From Cryptomeria japonica (taxonomy: Eukaryota; Streptophyta; Pinopsida; Cupressales; Cupressaceae): a stretch of 64,000 nt of DNA. The position numbers and the translations under genes are program-made. Below the pieces are notes generated by a model that was not told the origin of the DNA, did no database searches, and saw only the letters and a list, made by a program, of their open reading frames with translations. How positions within the stretch are numbered: the first letter of the stretch is position 1; the number at the start of each line of letters is the position of its first letter. Below are positions 49,282 to 61,229 of this stretch, one piece after another. Location of the stretch: assembly GCF_030272615.1 (NCBI RefSeq), contig NC_081410.1:120218640-120282639 (forward strand), given 5' to 3'.

Positions 49282-50230
49282 CAATGGCTTTTGTCTATTA
49301 GAATTAAGAATATACTATTGTCCATTGCAACTTTTTTATTTCAAATATTGAGTTGTAAATATACATCGACACCATGAAATTTGTAATAAATGAGAAAATA
49401 TTCAAAACTTATTGTATGATATATGAATAATAGACTATTTCTTGCAAAAGTTACACAAACTTCCATAGAATAATTGAGTATACATAGTCAATGAAAATTA
49501 GAGCTCATTTTAAGTAAAAAACAAATTGCTCATGATCCTATCTACAAATGGAATGTGAAAAACCATAAAGTTGTCGACAATACAAATCCACTAAGCCAAA
49601 GGCACGGTTGCACCCTATAACTCCAGTTATTGTTAGGTTTATAGGGCAAGGATTTAGAATGGGACAATCCTGCAAAAACAAAATATAATTTTATATGAAC
49701 TGAAATGTAATCCTTAATCCAAACAATATTTAATAAAGACTTACTAGTGGAGGGTGATGGAAATGGAGAAAGAGAAGGAGCACTGGAGATTTCAAAAATC
49801 TTGGCATCAGGAGAAGATGGAGCTAAGCTCAAAATATTTATCAATCAATCAAGCGCTTAATTGTTAGCTAATTTAGATCTCAACCTACTTATCATAGAAA
49901 CTCAAACTAGGATCATTCACGATTCTCATAGATCAGAAGATTTTTGAAAGCTCTCTCATACCAAACAAAAACTTTTCTTGCCGGGTGGTTGCTAAGTTAA
50001 CAATTTTCCGTGAAGTAGAAAATAAATCCTTGGAGATTCTTAAGGTAAAATTATCGAATTGGTACATTAGCCAAATGAGAAAGCATGAAGTAGCCATGAC
50101 AAATGCAAAGAAAAGAAGTGAGATTTCTTTGGAACTCCATACTTAAGATGATGCAAGAAGTTTTATGACATTAAAAGGAAACCCTCTTACTATTGGGTCC
50201 CCTAATCTACAAACAATAATGTGAGGACAA
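49282..50230 (-). pseudogene. LTPG fragment, part of intron 1, exons 2 and 3, 3' flank
   Basis: On the minus strand exon 2 (about 49,831-49,745) codes LAPSSPDAKIF and exon 3 (49,669-49,542) codes SHSKSLPYKPNNNWSYRVQP and the hydrophobic GPI tail. Intron 1 similarity extends to about 50,230; exon 1 is not found beyond it. The AG before exon 2 seen in the intact gene is not conserved here. The 3' flank (49,541-49,282) leads straight into the NLR fragment on the same strand. Confidence 0.88.
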
Positions 50231-52444
50231 TTTTAATGAAAGTTTTTATGTGTCTACACCTCTAAGTTGAATTTCAGCTGGAATATAGAAACTATGAAGC
50301 TAAACAATTCTATCCAAACAAAAAAATTGTCAAAGAGATGAAGGTTGGTGTATGGTGAGCAATGATTGGTAAAAATCCTAATCTCAACAGGTTTCAACAT
50401 TGTTACCATATAAAATGTAAGGAAAAACTATCCCAAATAAACTTGATCCTAAACATGAATTTTCATCAAGTCTCCTTAGTGAACTACTTTTTTATATTAA
50501 ATATAGATAGTGTTTACAATAGTTAGAAACGTATTCACCTCATCATCTTTCGCTTCATTGACAGAGTCAATCATGATTTCATCTATTTAGTTTAATAATA
50601 ATTTAATTTAATTATCTAGATATCCATTGATTTTGTGTGGTATGCAGTGCTTTGGCTTAAATGGGTGGTGTTGTTGGCTAGAGATTTCTTGATATATAGT
50701 TGTCTCAAAAAGTTATGTTGAGAAACAAAATAATTAATATTATTAATTTAATTATAATTTGTTTTAATAATTATAAATAATGAATAAAATATATTTTAAA
50801 TTTTAAATTCCAATTAAAAATATATTTATATTATAATTTTTTATATAATAATAATTATTAATTATATTCGAATATATATTAGGTATGTTAAAAGATATAT
50901 TTGAAATATTTGTAGATTGTAAATAAATGAAGTGTGATATATTTTTGTTTTTTTCGATATGATAATTGAAATCTTGGAGGAAGCATAATTTTCAATAGTG
51001 TGAGGTTTTGATTGATTTCAATTTATAGTTCTCATTTCCTTGATTTTTTGTCCAACACTTCAGGATGAGATAGCAAGTTCCTTGAAGCAAGAGAATCTCC
51101 TTACTCTTGCTTATATCTTAGCTCTAGGGTTAGGGGACTCAGTTGTAGGTATTATGATAGTTTGTATTTTTTAATTTGGTATTATGACTCGTGGTTATAT
51201 ATTGTCATATGATTGTTATAAAACTAAAAAATTTCATGTAGAACTCTACTTATCATTTATGTACCAAGAAATCAATCTGTATACATATATTTAGTCTCTA
51301 TTCATGCAATTAAATTTGTTTTTTTCATCCACTACAATCTATTTGCCCCACTTTTTGGAATCTAAATTCTATAGAACAAATATTGTTGATGAACACTTTT
51401 GAGGAGTTTGGTGGGCCAAGATCTTCTTCTTTGCTCAACCCCTTGAAGATCTAATTTTACAATTCTAGAATAAGGATTGAAGAGATGACAAATAATTATG
51501 CACAAGATGCTTTGTCATGTGTAACTATTGACATCACATGTTGGTGCAACGCTTTAAAGATAATACAATTTGTGTTGAAAAACTAATATGCAATGAAAAC
51601 ATTCAACCTATGACACTATTGTATTTAAAAGTGGGTAAGAAAACATGCATCATTAATTTTACTTGCAATCCTCACTCCATTAAATATAACGCAATTTTTG
51701 TTGCATCTTATAGACATCTAATCTATGACAATATAACTTATTATTTTGATTGCAAACATTTACTAATTAACTTCCATTTTAAGTCTAATTATCATAGCAT
51801 CTAATAGTAATTGTAAGTAAAAAAAAATCTATTGACTTCAACAATTCCTTATTCTAAATTGAAGTGATGACCCAAAAAATTTTACATACGGTCGTTTAAT
51901 TGTAAGTCGCCATCAAATTAAGTCACTTTTACTTTTCCACATAAGGTTGTATGATATAAGATATGACTTTTTTTAAAGATACATCTTACAAAAGGCATCT
52001 CTATTTGCGAAAGACACTTGATTTAATGGCAAAGTTCATGTTGTAGGCATCTAAATGATAATGACTTCAAGTCCTCTTCTATTTAAAAACAAAAAAAAAA
52101 TGCATATATATTCTTATTGTGATTAGACCTCTCAATTAAAACCAACCTTAAAAATCTACTTCATAATATTAACGTTATTACAAAAATTCCAATATTTTCC
52201 AAGAGATATAGCTCCTCTTTCTTTAATAATTCACATTCATATCATATTGCTGAAAAAAAATTCCACAAAATTCCGAACATCTAACCTACTGAACGTTGAC
52301 CAGCTCTTTACACTAAGCTCTACCGTGTGGGAGTAAAAACCAAAAGAAATCATACAGAGGCCCTGAAACCCTGCCAAAAAATCAGATTCTCATCCGCTTT
52401 TATTACTGAATTCAGATCATATAAAGCAAGCGAAAAGGAAAAAT
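50231..52444. other. Spacer upstream of the NLR gene, contains a duplicated segment
   Basis: AT-rich, no gene supported. The part 50,600-51,115 recurs in inverted orientation at 58,572-59,540. TATAAAG at 52,420 is only 19 bp before the NLR start codon, so I do not call it a promoter. Confidence 0.55.
50600..51115 (+). repeat. Segment also present, inverted, at 58.6-59.5 kb
   Basis: Shared phrases include AGAGATTTCTTGATATATA (50,680), the AATTATAATTTGTTTTAATA stretch (50,750) and GATAGCAAGTTCCTTGAAGC (51,068), found on the opposite strand at 59,455-59,480, 58,965-58,990 and 58,590-58,615. The copy here lacks the LINE that interrupts the other one. Family unknown. Confidence 0.7.
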
Positions 52445-55117
52445 ATGACTGATGCCATTGTTCAAATCGTTTTAGATAGACTGACATCTATACTTTTACA
52501 GCGTGCATCTCTTGTGATTTATTTCAGGGAGAATTTGGAAGAGTTAGTTGATTGGCTCAAGTATATCAGGGCACTCTTGATTGATGCAAATCGGAGGAGT
52601 AGCCAAGAACAGGCTCTTAAAATTTGGCTATGTGACCTGCAAAACGTCGTCTATGACGCCGAGGATCTGTTTGAAGATTGCCAATCTATGACAGTCACTC
52701 ACCATGGCTGCCTCTGCATCAGCCCAGCTCGCCTTCTCTTCCGCTACCGAATGGGGAAAAGGGTAAGCCAGTTAATGAGTAGAGTAGATACACTCAAAAA
52801 CCTCTCTCAAGCTTTCAATCTTGCAACAATTGCCTATTCAGATCTGCACCCATCCTCCATTAATGAAGTACAAGTTAGCTTGCAAAGGTCAATTCTGGTG
52901 CGCGACACATCGAAAATTGTAGGGTTGGATGACAGCATTGATCTAATTTGCAGTTGGGTATTGGAAGAAGCCAATTCTTCACTCATTACTGTTGTTGGTA
53001 TGGGTGGGCTTGGTAAAACCCTGCTTCTTACTCAGGTTTTTCAAAGAGCGCGGGAAAACTTTGAAATTTGGGCATGGCTAACTATATCTCAGAATTACTC
53101 TGTTAAACAAGTACAGGAGAGATTGGGTAGAGAGTTGAAGCTTCCTGACATGACAAGTTTAAGCGTGGAAGAAGCCAGAAATTGTATTTTCCATCATTTG
53201 AAGGGAAGAAGAAGCCTTATAGTGCTAGATGATGTCTGGAATGGGAGACATTTGCTGCATTTCCTTGGAGTGCCGGAAGAGGATTGCTGTAAAATTGTAA
53301 TCAGCACACGCAACAGGAAGGTAGTGGAGGGCATGAGAGAGGACTATAAGATGTGTGCAATGCCACATTTATCAGACCAAAATAGTTGGAAATTGTTTTG
53401 TCTCTACGCTTTTCCACAACATGATGGCTTTCCCCCTGAGGAATTGCGAGATGTGGCTGAAAAAATTGCAAGGAAATGTGCAAATCTGCCATTGGCAATC
53501 AAAACAGTAGCAGCATCCATGGCCACAAAACTGCTTCCCAGTGAATGGAACGATGTACTGCTTCGCCTCAGCCAGATGGATGACATTGGGGAGGAAGTGA
53601 TGCCAGTTTTACAGATAAGTTATGATGAATTGCCTTCTGATGTTAAGCTTTGCTTTCTTTACTGCTCTGCATTCCCTGAAGACTGTCGCATAGATTGCCA
53701 ATATTTGATCAAGCTTTGGATTGCAGAGGGGTTTGTTCCCAGTGATTTGAAAAGAGAGGCTTTAGATATAGGGCGTGATTATCTCAACCTACTTGTTAGC
53801 AGTTGTCTCATTGAAGCCTTCCATGTTGATCAAAGGAGAAGAATTAAGTACTGTAAGATGCATGACCTGCTTAGGGATTTCGCTCTCAGAAAGTCAGAGG
53901 AGGAGATGAAATGTGTCTTCAAAGCTGGAAACGAGTTAAATGAATTTCCTCTGCAATATTCCTGTGGGCAACGCAAAATTTCTCTGATGGAAAGTGGCTT
54001 GACCGTCATCCCTGAAAGCAGCCCAGGATTACAATCTCTTCGCACCTTACTCATTGCAGGTAACAGAAATCTTACACACATTGTTCCCAAATTTTTTGTC
54101 CATCTGCAGCATTTGCGAGTCCTAGATTTGAGTCATACTATGATCAGAGCATTGCCAAACAATTTAGGGATTTTGAAACATTTAAGGTTTCTAAATGTAG
54201 AAGGGTCAAAGATAGAAGAGCTACCAGAATCCATCACCCAACTTCACCATTTGCAGTATTTGAATGTGAGTTACTGCCATATGGAAAAGCTACCTTGGGG
54301 GATTGGTCACCTCAAGTATTTAAGACATTTGGACTTCTGTACAATCGGTGAAACAAAACTTCTGCCTAAGGGAGTTTCTTTGCTTAAATCTCTGCAATTT
54401 CTCAATCTGGGAGACTATGACTTGTTGGGAGGCAATGGGTTGAGGTTTGAGGATCTAAAGGGTTTAACAAAGCTCCGGGAACTGCAAGCCCACATGACAG
54501 TTGCACATGAAGGGCAAAGAATTGCAGAGGGTGCATTTGGTGGTATGCACAAGTTGCGGCGGCTCAGCTTAGCAAATCAGAATGAATATCTCTCAACTGG
54601 TCTTCCTGGGGACATGGCAAATATGAGTGAACTAGAAAAGATAAAATTAACCCGCTACCTTCCCTCAAATTTTCTATGCAGTTTTGCAAACCTTATATTC
54701 CTTACCCTTGTTGGTTGCCATTGTGTTGAGTACCCAAGGCTGGATGAATTACCCAATTTAAGATATCTGCAACTCTGTGAAAACTGTGAAAACAGACTCT
54801 GCAAAGAGTTGCCCAGCGAGTTTGGTAGGATACAGAGTTTTCCCAAACTAGAGCAACTGTACATTGTGCGGTTTCCACAACTTGAAAAATTACCAAAGCT
54901 ACACAAGGGAGCGATGCCAATGGTAAAAGAGTTGCATTTGAAAGATTTGCCCAGAGTAAAGCAGATGGCGGAGGGATTGGAGCATCTCAATGTTTTACAG
55001 TGTTTGTTTGTACACAGATGCATAAGATGGCAAAACCGGCTCACAGAAAGTGGTCAAGATTTTCAAAAGCTGAGAGCAAACCTTCCCCAACTCAAGATTG
55101 ATCTACGTGGTTCTTAA
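52445..55117 (+). CDS. CC-NB-ARC-LRR immune receptor (CNL-type NLR)
   Basis: A single open frame of 890 aa, normal length for the family. Residues 1-150 form an Rx-like coiled-coil domain (WLKYIRALLIDANRR; AEDLFED at the usual EDVID site). NB-ARC motifs follow in order: P-loop GMGGLGKT (185-192), RNBS-A FEIWAWLTISQNYS, kinase-2 LIVLDDVW (258-265), RNBS-B KIVISTRNR, GLPL-type NLPLA (347-351), RNBS-D CFLYCSAFPED and MHD (472-474). From about 515 to the end are leucine-rich repeats (LRVLDLSHTMIRALPNNLG and similar). Such proteins sense pathogen effectors inside the cell and switch from ADP- to ATP-bound form to trigger cell death; all key residues are present, so it looks functional. The start is the first ATG, just before the coiled coil. 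A truncated paralogue lies inverted at 48,143-49,267. Confidence 0.95.
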   Translation: MTDAIVQIVLDRLTSILLQRASLVIYFRENLEELVDWLKYIRALLIDANRRSSQEQALKIWLCDLQNVVYDAEDLFEDCQSMTVTHHGCLCISPARLLFRYRMGKRVSQLMSRVDTLKNLSQAFNLATIAYSDLHPSSINEVQVSLQRSILVRDTSKIVGLDDSIDLICSWVLEEANSSLITVVGMGGLGKTLLLTQVFQRARENFEIWAWLTISQNYSVKQVQERLGRELKLPDMTSLSVEEARNCIFHHLKGRRSLIVLDDVWNGRHLLHFLGVPEEDCCKIVISTRNRKVVEGMREDYKMCAMPHLSDQNSWKLFCLYAFPQHDGFPPEELRDVAEKIARKCANLPLAIKTVAASMATKLLPSEWNDVLLRLSQMDDIGEEVMPVLQISYDELPSDVKLCFLYCSAFPEDCRIDCQYLIKLWIAEGFVPSDLKREALDIGRDYLNLLVSSCLIEAFHVDQRRRIKYCKMHDLLRDFALRKSEEEMKCVFKAGNELNEFPLQYSCGQRKISLMESGLTVIPESSPGLQSLRTLLIAGNRNLTHIVPKFFVHLQHLRVLDLSHTMIRALPNNLGILKHLRFLNVEGSKIEELPESITQLHHLQYLNVSYCHMEKLPWGIGHLKYLRHLDFCTIGETKLLPKGVSLLKSLQFLNLGDYDLLGGNGLRFEDLKGLTKLRELQAHMTVAHEGQRIAEGAFGGMHKLRRLSLANQNEYLSTGLPGDMANMSELEKIKLTRYLPSNFLCSFANLIFLTLVGCHCVEYPRLDELPNLRYLQLCENCENRLCKELPSEFGRIQSFPKLEQLYIVRFPQLEKLPKLHKGAMPMVKELHLKDLPRVKQMAEGLEHLNVLQCLFVHRCIRWQNRLTESGQDFQKLRANLPQLKIDLRGS

Positions 55118-55849
55118 ACATTTTTCTAAGAGTAATCACAACAATTTTAGTGTTTCTTAAATTTATCTATTAGCATTGCATTTCAACCCTTATACTGTAA
55201 CAAATAATTAATGCTTATGCTTAATCTATACAAAATCTACTTTATGTTTTAAAATTGTTGAGAATGTTTTTAGCCTGCTAACCCATGTCTCCATGTCACT
55301 GTTTAAGTGTTTTATTTGGGGGTTTAAGATTTTTTTTTTTTTTTTCAAGTGGAATAGTTACTATTCAAGAATTGAAAATAGATCTTGGAAAAAGAGGGCG
55401 TAAAATAAGCATCAACTTCATAAATTTCTTTTCCTTGTTTTCATTGGCTTTCAATTTTTTACTTAAGCAATTACATACTTTTGAGATGATTCTTTAAAAA
55501 TAAGCAACGAAATTAAATATTCATGGGACCACAAATTACTCATAAAACAATTGATTGATTTAGCTAGCCAAAATAAGTTAAATCGCTCCATGAAGACCTA
55601 CTCTAAGAAAGCTAACAAACTAATTTAGAATTTTATGTTGGTTGTGAAATATTATTTCAGAATTAGTAAAGAAGTAGAAATGAGAATTAGCAGCAACTTT
55701 GTAACAGTATACAACAAAGTTCCTACGTATAAAATTAAATTTCTATTTGTTGTTTTATTTTGTGTCTATTTGTGAACATTACTGTATGATTATGCTTGGA
55801 TGGACACATTCCTTAAATTGAAGTTTGCTTCGCCATGTTGCCAACGCCT
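55118..55849. other. NLR 3' flank and spacer
   Basis: Positions 55,118-55,265 are shared with the flank of the NLR fragment (48,000-48,142, inverted), so the duplication reached this far. The rest is AT-rich with no gene. Confidence 0.6.
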
Positions 55850-57988
55850 ACACAAAACCAATGCAATATGTAGAAGAAACACCACTATCCACCATGAATT
55901 CAATGAAAATGATGTTTATTTACAATTTTTGCCTTCTCCTCCTACTCTATTTTAGCTAATTGCTTGCTATCTAATGTCTATTAACCCTTACAAATGAGAG
56001 AGTGGAGCCTTATATGGTGTTCTCAATACAATTGAATGGCCAGGATCAAATCCACATTAATGGCCAAGATTACAAGATAGAAACTTTAATTTGGGTTTGT
56101 TACACCCATTCCATAACATTTAATGCATGACCAATAATAAAATTGCAATTTAAATAGGACACGCGTCCTTCTTTGAATTTTGACCAATGAATGATGAGGT
56201 TAGGTACTTCTAACTTTGCGCTTCCACATGTGGTAGTTATCCTCTTCATTGGATGAGTCAAGTGCATTGAATTTGGATGATTTGACTTATAATGATGTGA
56301 TTGGGTTGTTGATGACTAAATGCCACTTCAGCTACAACTTGTAGATCATCGCAAAGAAGAGTGTGATTCGGGCAGTATCTCTTGACACTCAACATTTCCA
56401 AGCTTCATGATGAATATGATGATGGTGAGAGATATCCCCAAATTGTGTCATTCATTTGATTTGATCACTTTCACCTGTCCTTCTTTATACTTGGGAATTC
56501 ACCTTTGTTTGTTTCACTTTGAATCATTAGACCTAAATTTCTTCACTTGAATCCTTTGTCTTGGATTACTCTCTTGTTGTACTAACAACAATAGTTATAG
56601 GATTCCTTCCTTATGTTGATCCTCACACTTACTACGGTGAGATGTTATTTCCTTGATTCGACATGTTGAAGTATGAATCTAGATGTTGTAAGTGTTGCCC
56701 TCTTTATGCGGTGGAAAAGTTCTTCATTCCATGATCCACGTCCTATATCCCTTGCTTGTATCAAACCTGGAAAAACAAGGAAAGAACCCCAAATTATGAT
56801 AGTGAACATAACCTTAAGTAAGTAAAAATGCAAAATAGTCACAAAATTCACTTCATGAAGCCCTCCAAAATTTGGAAATGACATTTTTCACTTGAAAAAT
56901 TGAAGTTTCAAGTTTGGAAATGGTGATGTTTTTGGTCTGATTTTCATTATTTATAGGTCTGATTTCTCAATTTTGCAATTCTAATTTCACCCAGATCTAC
57001 CCTTGGTCGTGAATCTTGACTAGCCAAGGAAAAATGGCATTACTGCAGTGGATTTGAGATAGTGAAGGAAGTACTTGTTGATGATTGTCGCAGATTTTGG
57101 GGGGTGAGGGAAGTTCTTGAACATGGTCGTGGATTTTGGGGGGTAAGGGAAGTTCTTGAGGATGGTTGTTCAACTTCAACATCAAGATCTCCTCACTCAA
57201 TTCATCAAGGCATCTTTATCCTCATTCATCAAGGCAATTTCATCATCACCCAACAAGGTATTGAGATAACATTACTCATCATTGCCTTTCAAAACTCTTC
57301 AAGCATTTGACCTTCACAAGGCATGGATCTTAGCAAGTCAAGGAAAAAAGCATCCTAGGCCGGGGATTTGAGGGGGTAAGGGAATAGATGCTACCTTGGC
57401 CATGGATTTGAGGGGGTAAAGGAAAATCCCTTACTTGCACTTTGAGTTTATCACTTCATTTCTTCCACCAAGTGTAGAACAATTTGCTCATAAGGTTGAA
57501 TTGGTTTTTTCTTCCTCTTTCATCATAACTTAGACCTTGGTTGATCCTCATCAAACATTTTATCTCAATTGATTGATCTTCTCTCCTTGATCGTTTCTCG
57601 CTTCTACGCTCCAACCTAAGGATGTCTACTTTCTTGCTTGACTACTCATCACACTTAAGACTCATCTTTGACCTAACCTAGAGGTTGCATTGTGAAGCAT
57701 CACCCAAAGACCACCTTGACTCTTCCCCATCACTTGAATCCCACCTATCACTTGAGCACATGGAGCTGAGAAGACTCCAAACTAGTCTAGAGGGTGACCT
57801 GACTGGCACTAAACTGCTTGACTTGATCACATCTTGACAACAAAGGCATTGCATTCCCTCACAAGTAAGAGGTTGAAGGCTAAAGAAACTACTGCCAAGC
57901 TAGATGACTAAGCTAAAACAACTATGATAGAAAGCAAAAAGTGGGGGTCCCCTTTTGTAATGGGAAGATGTGTAAAAACGTCACAACA
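55850..57988 (-). mobile_element. Probable Gypsy-type LTR, minus strand
   Basis: The minus strand starts TGTTGTGACGTTTTTACACA followed by a C-rich GGGGACCCCC phrase, a style familiar from plant Ty3/Gypsy LTRs. No polyprotein, primer site or second LTR is seen, so it would be a solo or partial LTR. The left end is a guess and no target duplication was found. Confidence 0.4.
57066..57420 (+). repeat. Short imperfect repeats
   Basis: Repeats of GATTTTGGGGGGTGAGGGAA (57,091; 57,131) and the related GGATTTGAGGGGGTAAGGGA (57,363; 57,403) inside the presumed LTR. Confidence 0.7.
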
Positions 57989-58568
57989 CCCTCCTCCTTA
58001 GGGAATTTTGAAAATTAATACTGATGGCTCTTCTCGAGTGAATCCTGGTCATATTTGACATTAGCGAAGTAGGAGTGATAGAACTGAAGCTGTTTAGTTT
58101 CTTTTTCCTATTTATAAGGGTTTGCATACAAATAATTACATGCAGGCTCTTGCCATTTTCTATGTTGTAGAGCAATGTTGTATTCTTAGCTAGAAAATGA
58201 TTATTTGTGAATCAGATTCTCAAATGGTGGTGACTTTTTTGAAAGAGTAGTGCCTGGATGATGTCAATTGGCACTTAACTTTGGTTATTAGATAGATTCT
58301 CAGGTTGTGTAGCTCTTTGGAATATGTTACTTTTATTCACATTCCTAGGGAGTGGAATAGAGTAGCAGATTGCCTGGCCAAATCGAAAGTAGGGTTGGAA
58401 TATTGTGGATAAGGGGCAGTTATCTTCAAAACTATCTCACATGTTGGATCAGTTAGTGGATACAAATAGGGTTGTATAGTGCTCTTTTCTCTACTGGGTG
58501 GTTGGCCCTTCTTGCTTTGTACTTCTCTTGTTTCAAATAAATTTTTACCCTGGATCTTTTAGTTAACA
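57989..58568 (+). mobile_element. LINE 3' end with RNase H domain, plus strand
   Basis: The frame reads GILKINTDGSSRVNPGH near 58,010-58,060, the entry to an RNase H domain as found at the end of many plant L1-type ORF2 proteins, then CESDSQMVV, FIHIPREWNRVADCLAKSK near 58,330-58,390. Several stops break it. The 5' side is cut where the presumed LTR begins. Confidence 0.8.
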
Positions 58569-59540
58569 AAAAAGAAGAGTTGAGATTGTCTTGCTTCAAG
58601 GAACTTACTATCTCATTTTGGTGTGGGAGACAAGAAAGAGGACAATGAGAAACACTAACTTTAAATAAACCAACATCTCACACCTCCTCCACTTAGAATT
58701 TACATCTATTTGTATCACACAATATAAAATTGTCTCCTCCAAAACTTAAATTATACCATAGAAAAACCAAAATATCTTACATTCAATTTTAATTACAATC
58801 TATAATTATTTATACTACACCTTTCAACACACCCAATACATATTCAAATACAATTAATAATTAATAATCATACCTCAATTATAATAGACACATTTTAATT
58901 ACAAAATTAAATCTAAAGTACATTCTATTTATTATTTTCTATTATCAAAATGAATTTCTTAAAAGTCAATTTATAATTTGTTTTAAACTAAAAGGGGTAA
59001 AAAAATATTCAAAACAAGAGAAGTACATAGTACGAAGGGCCAACCGTCCAATGGATAAAAGAGCACTATACAACCCTGTCAGTATCCACTAACTAATCCA
59101 ACATGTAAGACAACTCTAAAGATAATTATCCCCTATCCATAATAGTCCAACCCCGCATTCGATCAGAAGTCCATTTGGCTAGACAATCCGCTACTCCATT
59201 CCACTCCCGAGGAATGTGAATAAAAGTAACATATTTCAAAGATCCACACAACCTGAGAATCTATCTAATAACCAAAGCTAAGTTCCAACTGACATCATCT
59301 AACCACTACTCTTTTAGCAAAGTCACCACCACTTAGAATCAGACTCACAAATAATCCTTGTCCAACCAAGCATACAACATCCCTCTACAACATAGAAAAT
59401 AGCGAGAGCCTCCATGTAAATATTATATTTGTCAACTTTTGGGTCAAATATATATCAAGAAATCTCTCGCCATCAAGACTACTCATTAAGGCTAAAGCAC
59501 AACACACCACACATAATCAATGGATACCCTAATAATTAAC
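58569..59540 (-). repeat. Inverted copy of segment 50,600-51,115, interrupted by a LINE
   Basis: Positions 58,572-58,989 and 59,448-59,540 match 51,115-50,600 on the opposite strand; the gap between them is a LINE fragment. Confidence 0.65.
58990..59447 (-). mobile_element. LINE 3' end with RNase H domain, minus strand
   Basis: The same LINE family as 57,989-58,568 but on the other strand: FIHIPREWNGVADCLAKWT near 59,180-59,230, and the same final sequence (TTTTTACCCC, TTTTAGTTT) at 58,985-59,000. It is 5'-truncated inside the RNase H domain, as expected for LINE insertion. The intact segment at 50,600-51,115 shows the unoccupied site. Confidence 0.8.
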
Positions 59541-60475
59541 TAAATTATTCTTCAATGTTTTGCATGGAAAGGATATCATGCATTGTACAAAACTGATCTA
59601 TCCATCGTTTGCAAAGTGAAAAAAACACTTGCAGGCTAATTTTCCCCTCATTTTCTACAACTTTCTTTTGTTGTTATTTGGAATACAATTTTCTCTACAA
59701 GTCAAGAGTATGTTGGAAATAGATGAAATCAATATTGACCATAAATAAAAAAATGTGTCCTACTGAAACATAAAACTGCATGTATTTTTAATAATGTTGT
59801 ACTTGCAAAACTTGCAAGCTAACCATGATTGCTCCAAAATTAAAACAATCCTAACATTCTTCCCCTTCCTTGTTTGACATGGCGGTCCAAACTCAAAGTT
59901 AAACAAAATTGTGAGTAGTTCAATAAATTGTGAGTCAAATATTGGACTCAAGTTACATGAGATTTAAATAACAAACTTATAACATCTTTTTATTTTTATT
60001 TTTCTATTTGTAAAATTTAGTTATTTAATTTTTTTTTTTTGAATTTCCCTATTTTAAATCTAAGTAGTTACAATAAACTTACATTTTGTCAATGCCACAT
60101 CATCTAAATTTTATGTAAGCATGCTCACAATATCCACTTCTCATCATTCATGTGGATAATAGGAGCTATTAATCTCTTCTATAAAAAAAAATGTATGTCC
60201 AAAACACAGGATTTTGTCTTAGGACCATTGCAACAATTTAACAAACATGAAAGGAGGAAAGAGTAGCAAACATGAATGGAGGAAAGAGTAGCAAACATGA
60301 ATGCAGGAAAGAGTCCGAATACTTTTGTAGTATGCCAATTTTGACCATGGTTATATCCTCCAACATTTTCTTCACACCATTCCACGTTCTTAAATGCTTT
60401 ATTATATTATTTCTTAGGTTTCTATTATCTAGGTGCAATAAGAATTTGATGTTATGCAACCATATAGATGTCTGA
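59541..60475. other. Spacer with a small tandem repeat
   Basis: No gene. A 25-bp unit (CAAACATGAATGGAGGAAAG plus AGTAG) is repeated three times at 60,242-60,316; it creates the overlapping short frames here. Confidence 0.65.
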
Positions 60476-61216
60476 TGTGATATCTTAGCTTTATTAAGTT
60501 AGCTAAAGGATACTTAGGATAGAGCATCCATATGATTATATCTTTTGGGATGAGTCTACTTAGCTATAGTTTATTATCCCAATCTCTCTTAGTTGGAATA
60601 TGATATGGGGAGGCCTCTTGTCTAATGTAACAAACCACATATTGCTTTTTTTTTGAGTAAATTGTGTGTGCTTTATGTATTTGGTTGGACTACATCACTC
60701 TTTTCTTATCATGGTTTATTTATTCTTGTTATTCATAATTCTTGCAATCTCACTTGATGCTTCTTGTTGGTGTAATTATTTATTCATCTTGGATATAATT
60801 ACACTAAACTTAAGTTTACTTAGGTACATACATAACATTGTAGTTTGCATATGAGACACTTAGGGAGATGTGCATACATTGGGAGTGTGTATGTAGGAGA
60901 ATTTCACCTTTTATGGTGTGATCTTGTTGTTACATTCCACCTTCGGTGGGTGATCCACCTCATGTGGAATATTTTACTATTTCTCCTACCTACCCTTGCA
61001 TCTCATTGAGCCACATGTCATCATTGTGTGCTCTCTTGTCTCTTATCCTTTCCTTATAAGAAGGCTCATCATACATTGTATGTAACAACTTTTGATGATC
61101 CAATTGATCAGTATTTTCATCTTGATTAGAATACAATTTATTCTTATCAAATATTTTGTCTCTCTTGTGCTATTTAATGTGCTCTTGATATTGGCTATTT
61201 TCAACAAATTCTCACA
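60476..61216 (+). repeat. 5' LTR of copia element E
   Basis: The LTR starts TGTGATATCTTAG and ends ATTCTCACA, so its ends are inverted (TGTGA/TCACA), and the primer site follows at once. TTATAAGAAGG near 61,055 may be its TATA box. The five bases before it are TCTGA; the matching repeat would lie beyond the window. Confidence 0.82.
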
Positions 61217-61229
61217 TGGTATCAGAGCC
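61217..61229 (+). other. tRNA-Met primer binding site of copia E
   Basis: TGGTATCAGAGCC, a perfect match to the initiator tRNA-Met complement, directly after the LTR. Confidence 0.93.

Noticed and set aside
52420-52426. TATAAAG as promoter of the NLR gene
   Set aside because: It is only 19 bp before the start codon, too close for a normal transcription start and leader.
53301-55044. Several minus-strand frames of 60-129 aa across the NLR gene
   Set aside because: They are antisense shadows of the 890-codon gene.
57062-57310. 82-aa frame with repeated GFWGVREVLE
   Set aside because: It is the translation of a short DNA repeat in a presumed LTR.
55850-57988. A host gene or long non-coding RNA in this stretch
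   Set aside because: No coding domain or splice structure could be supported, and the minus-strand TGTTGTGACG start points to an LTR.
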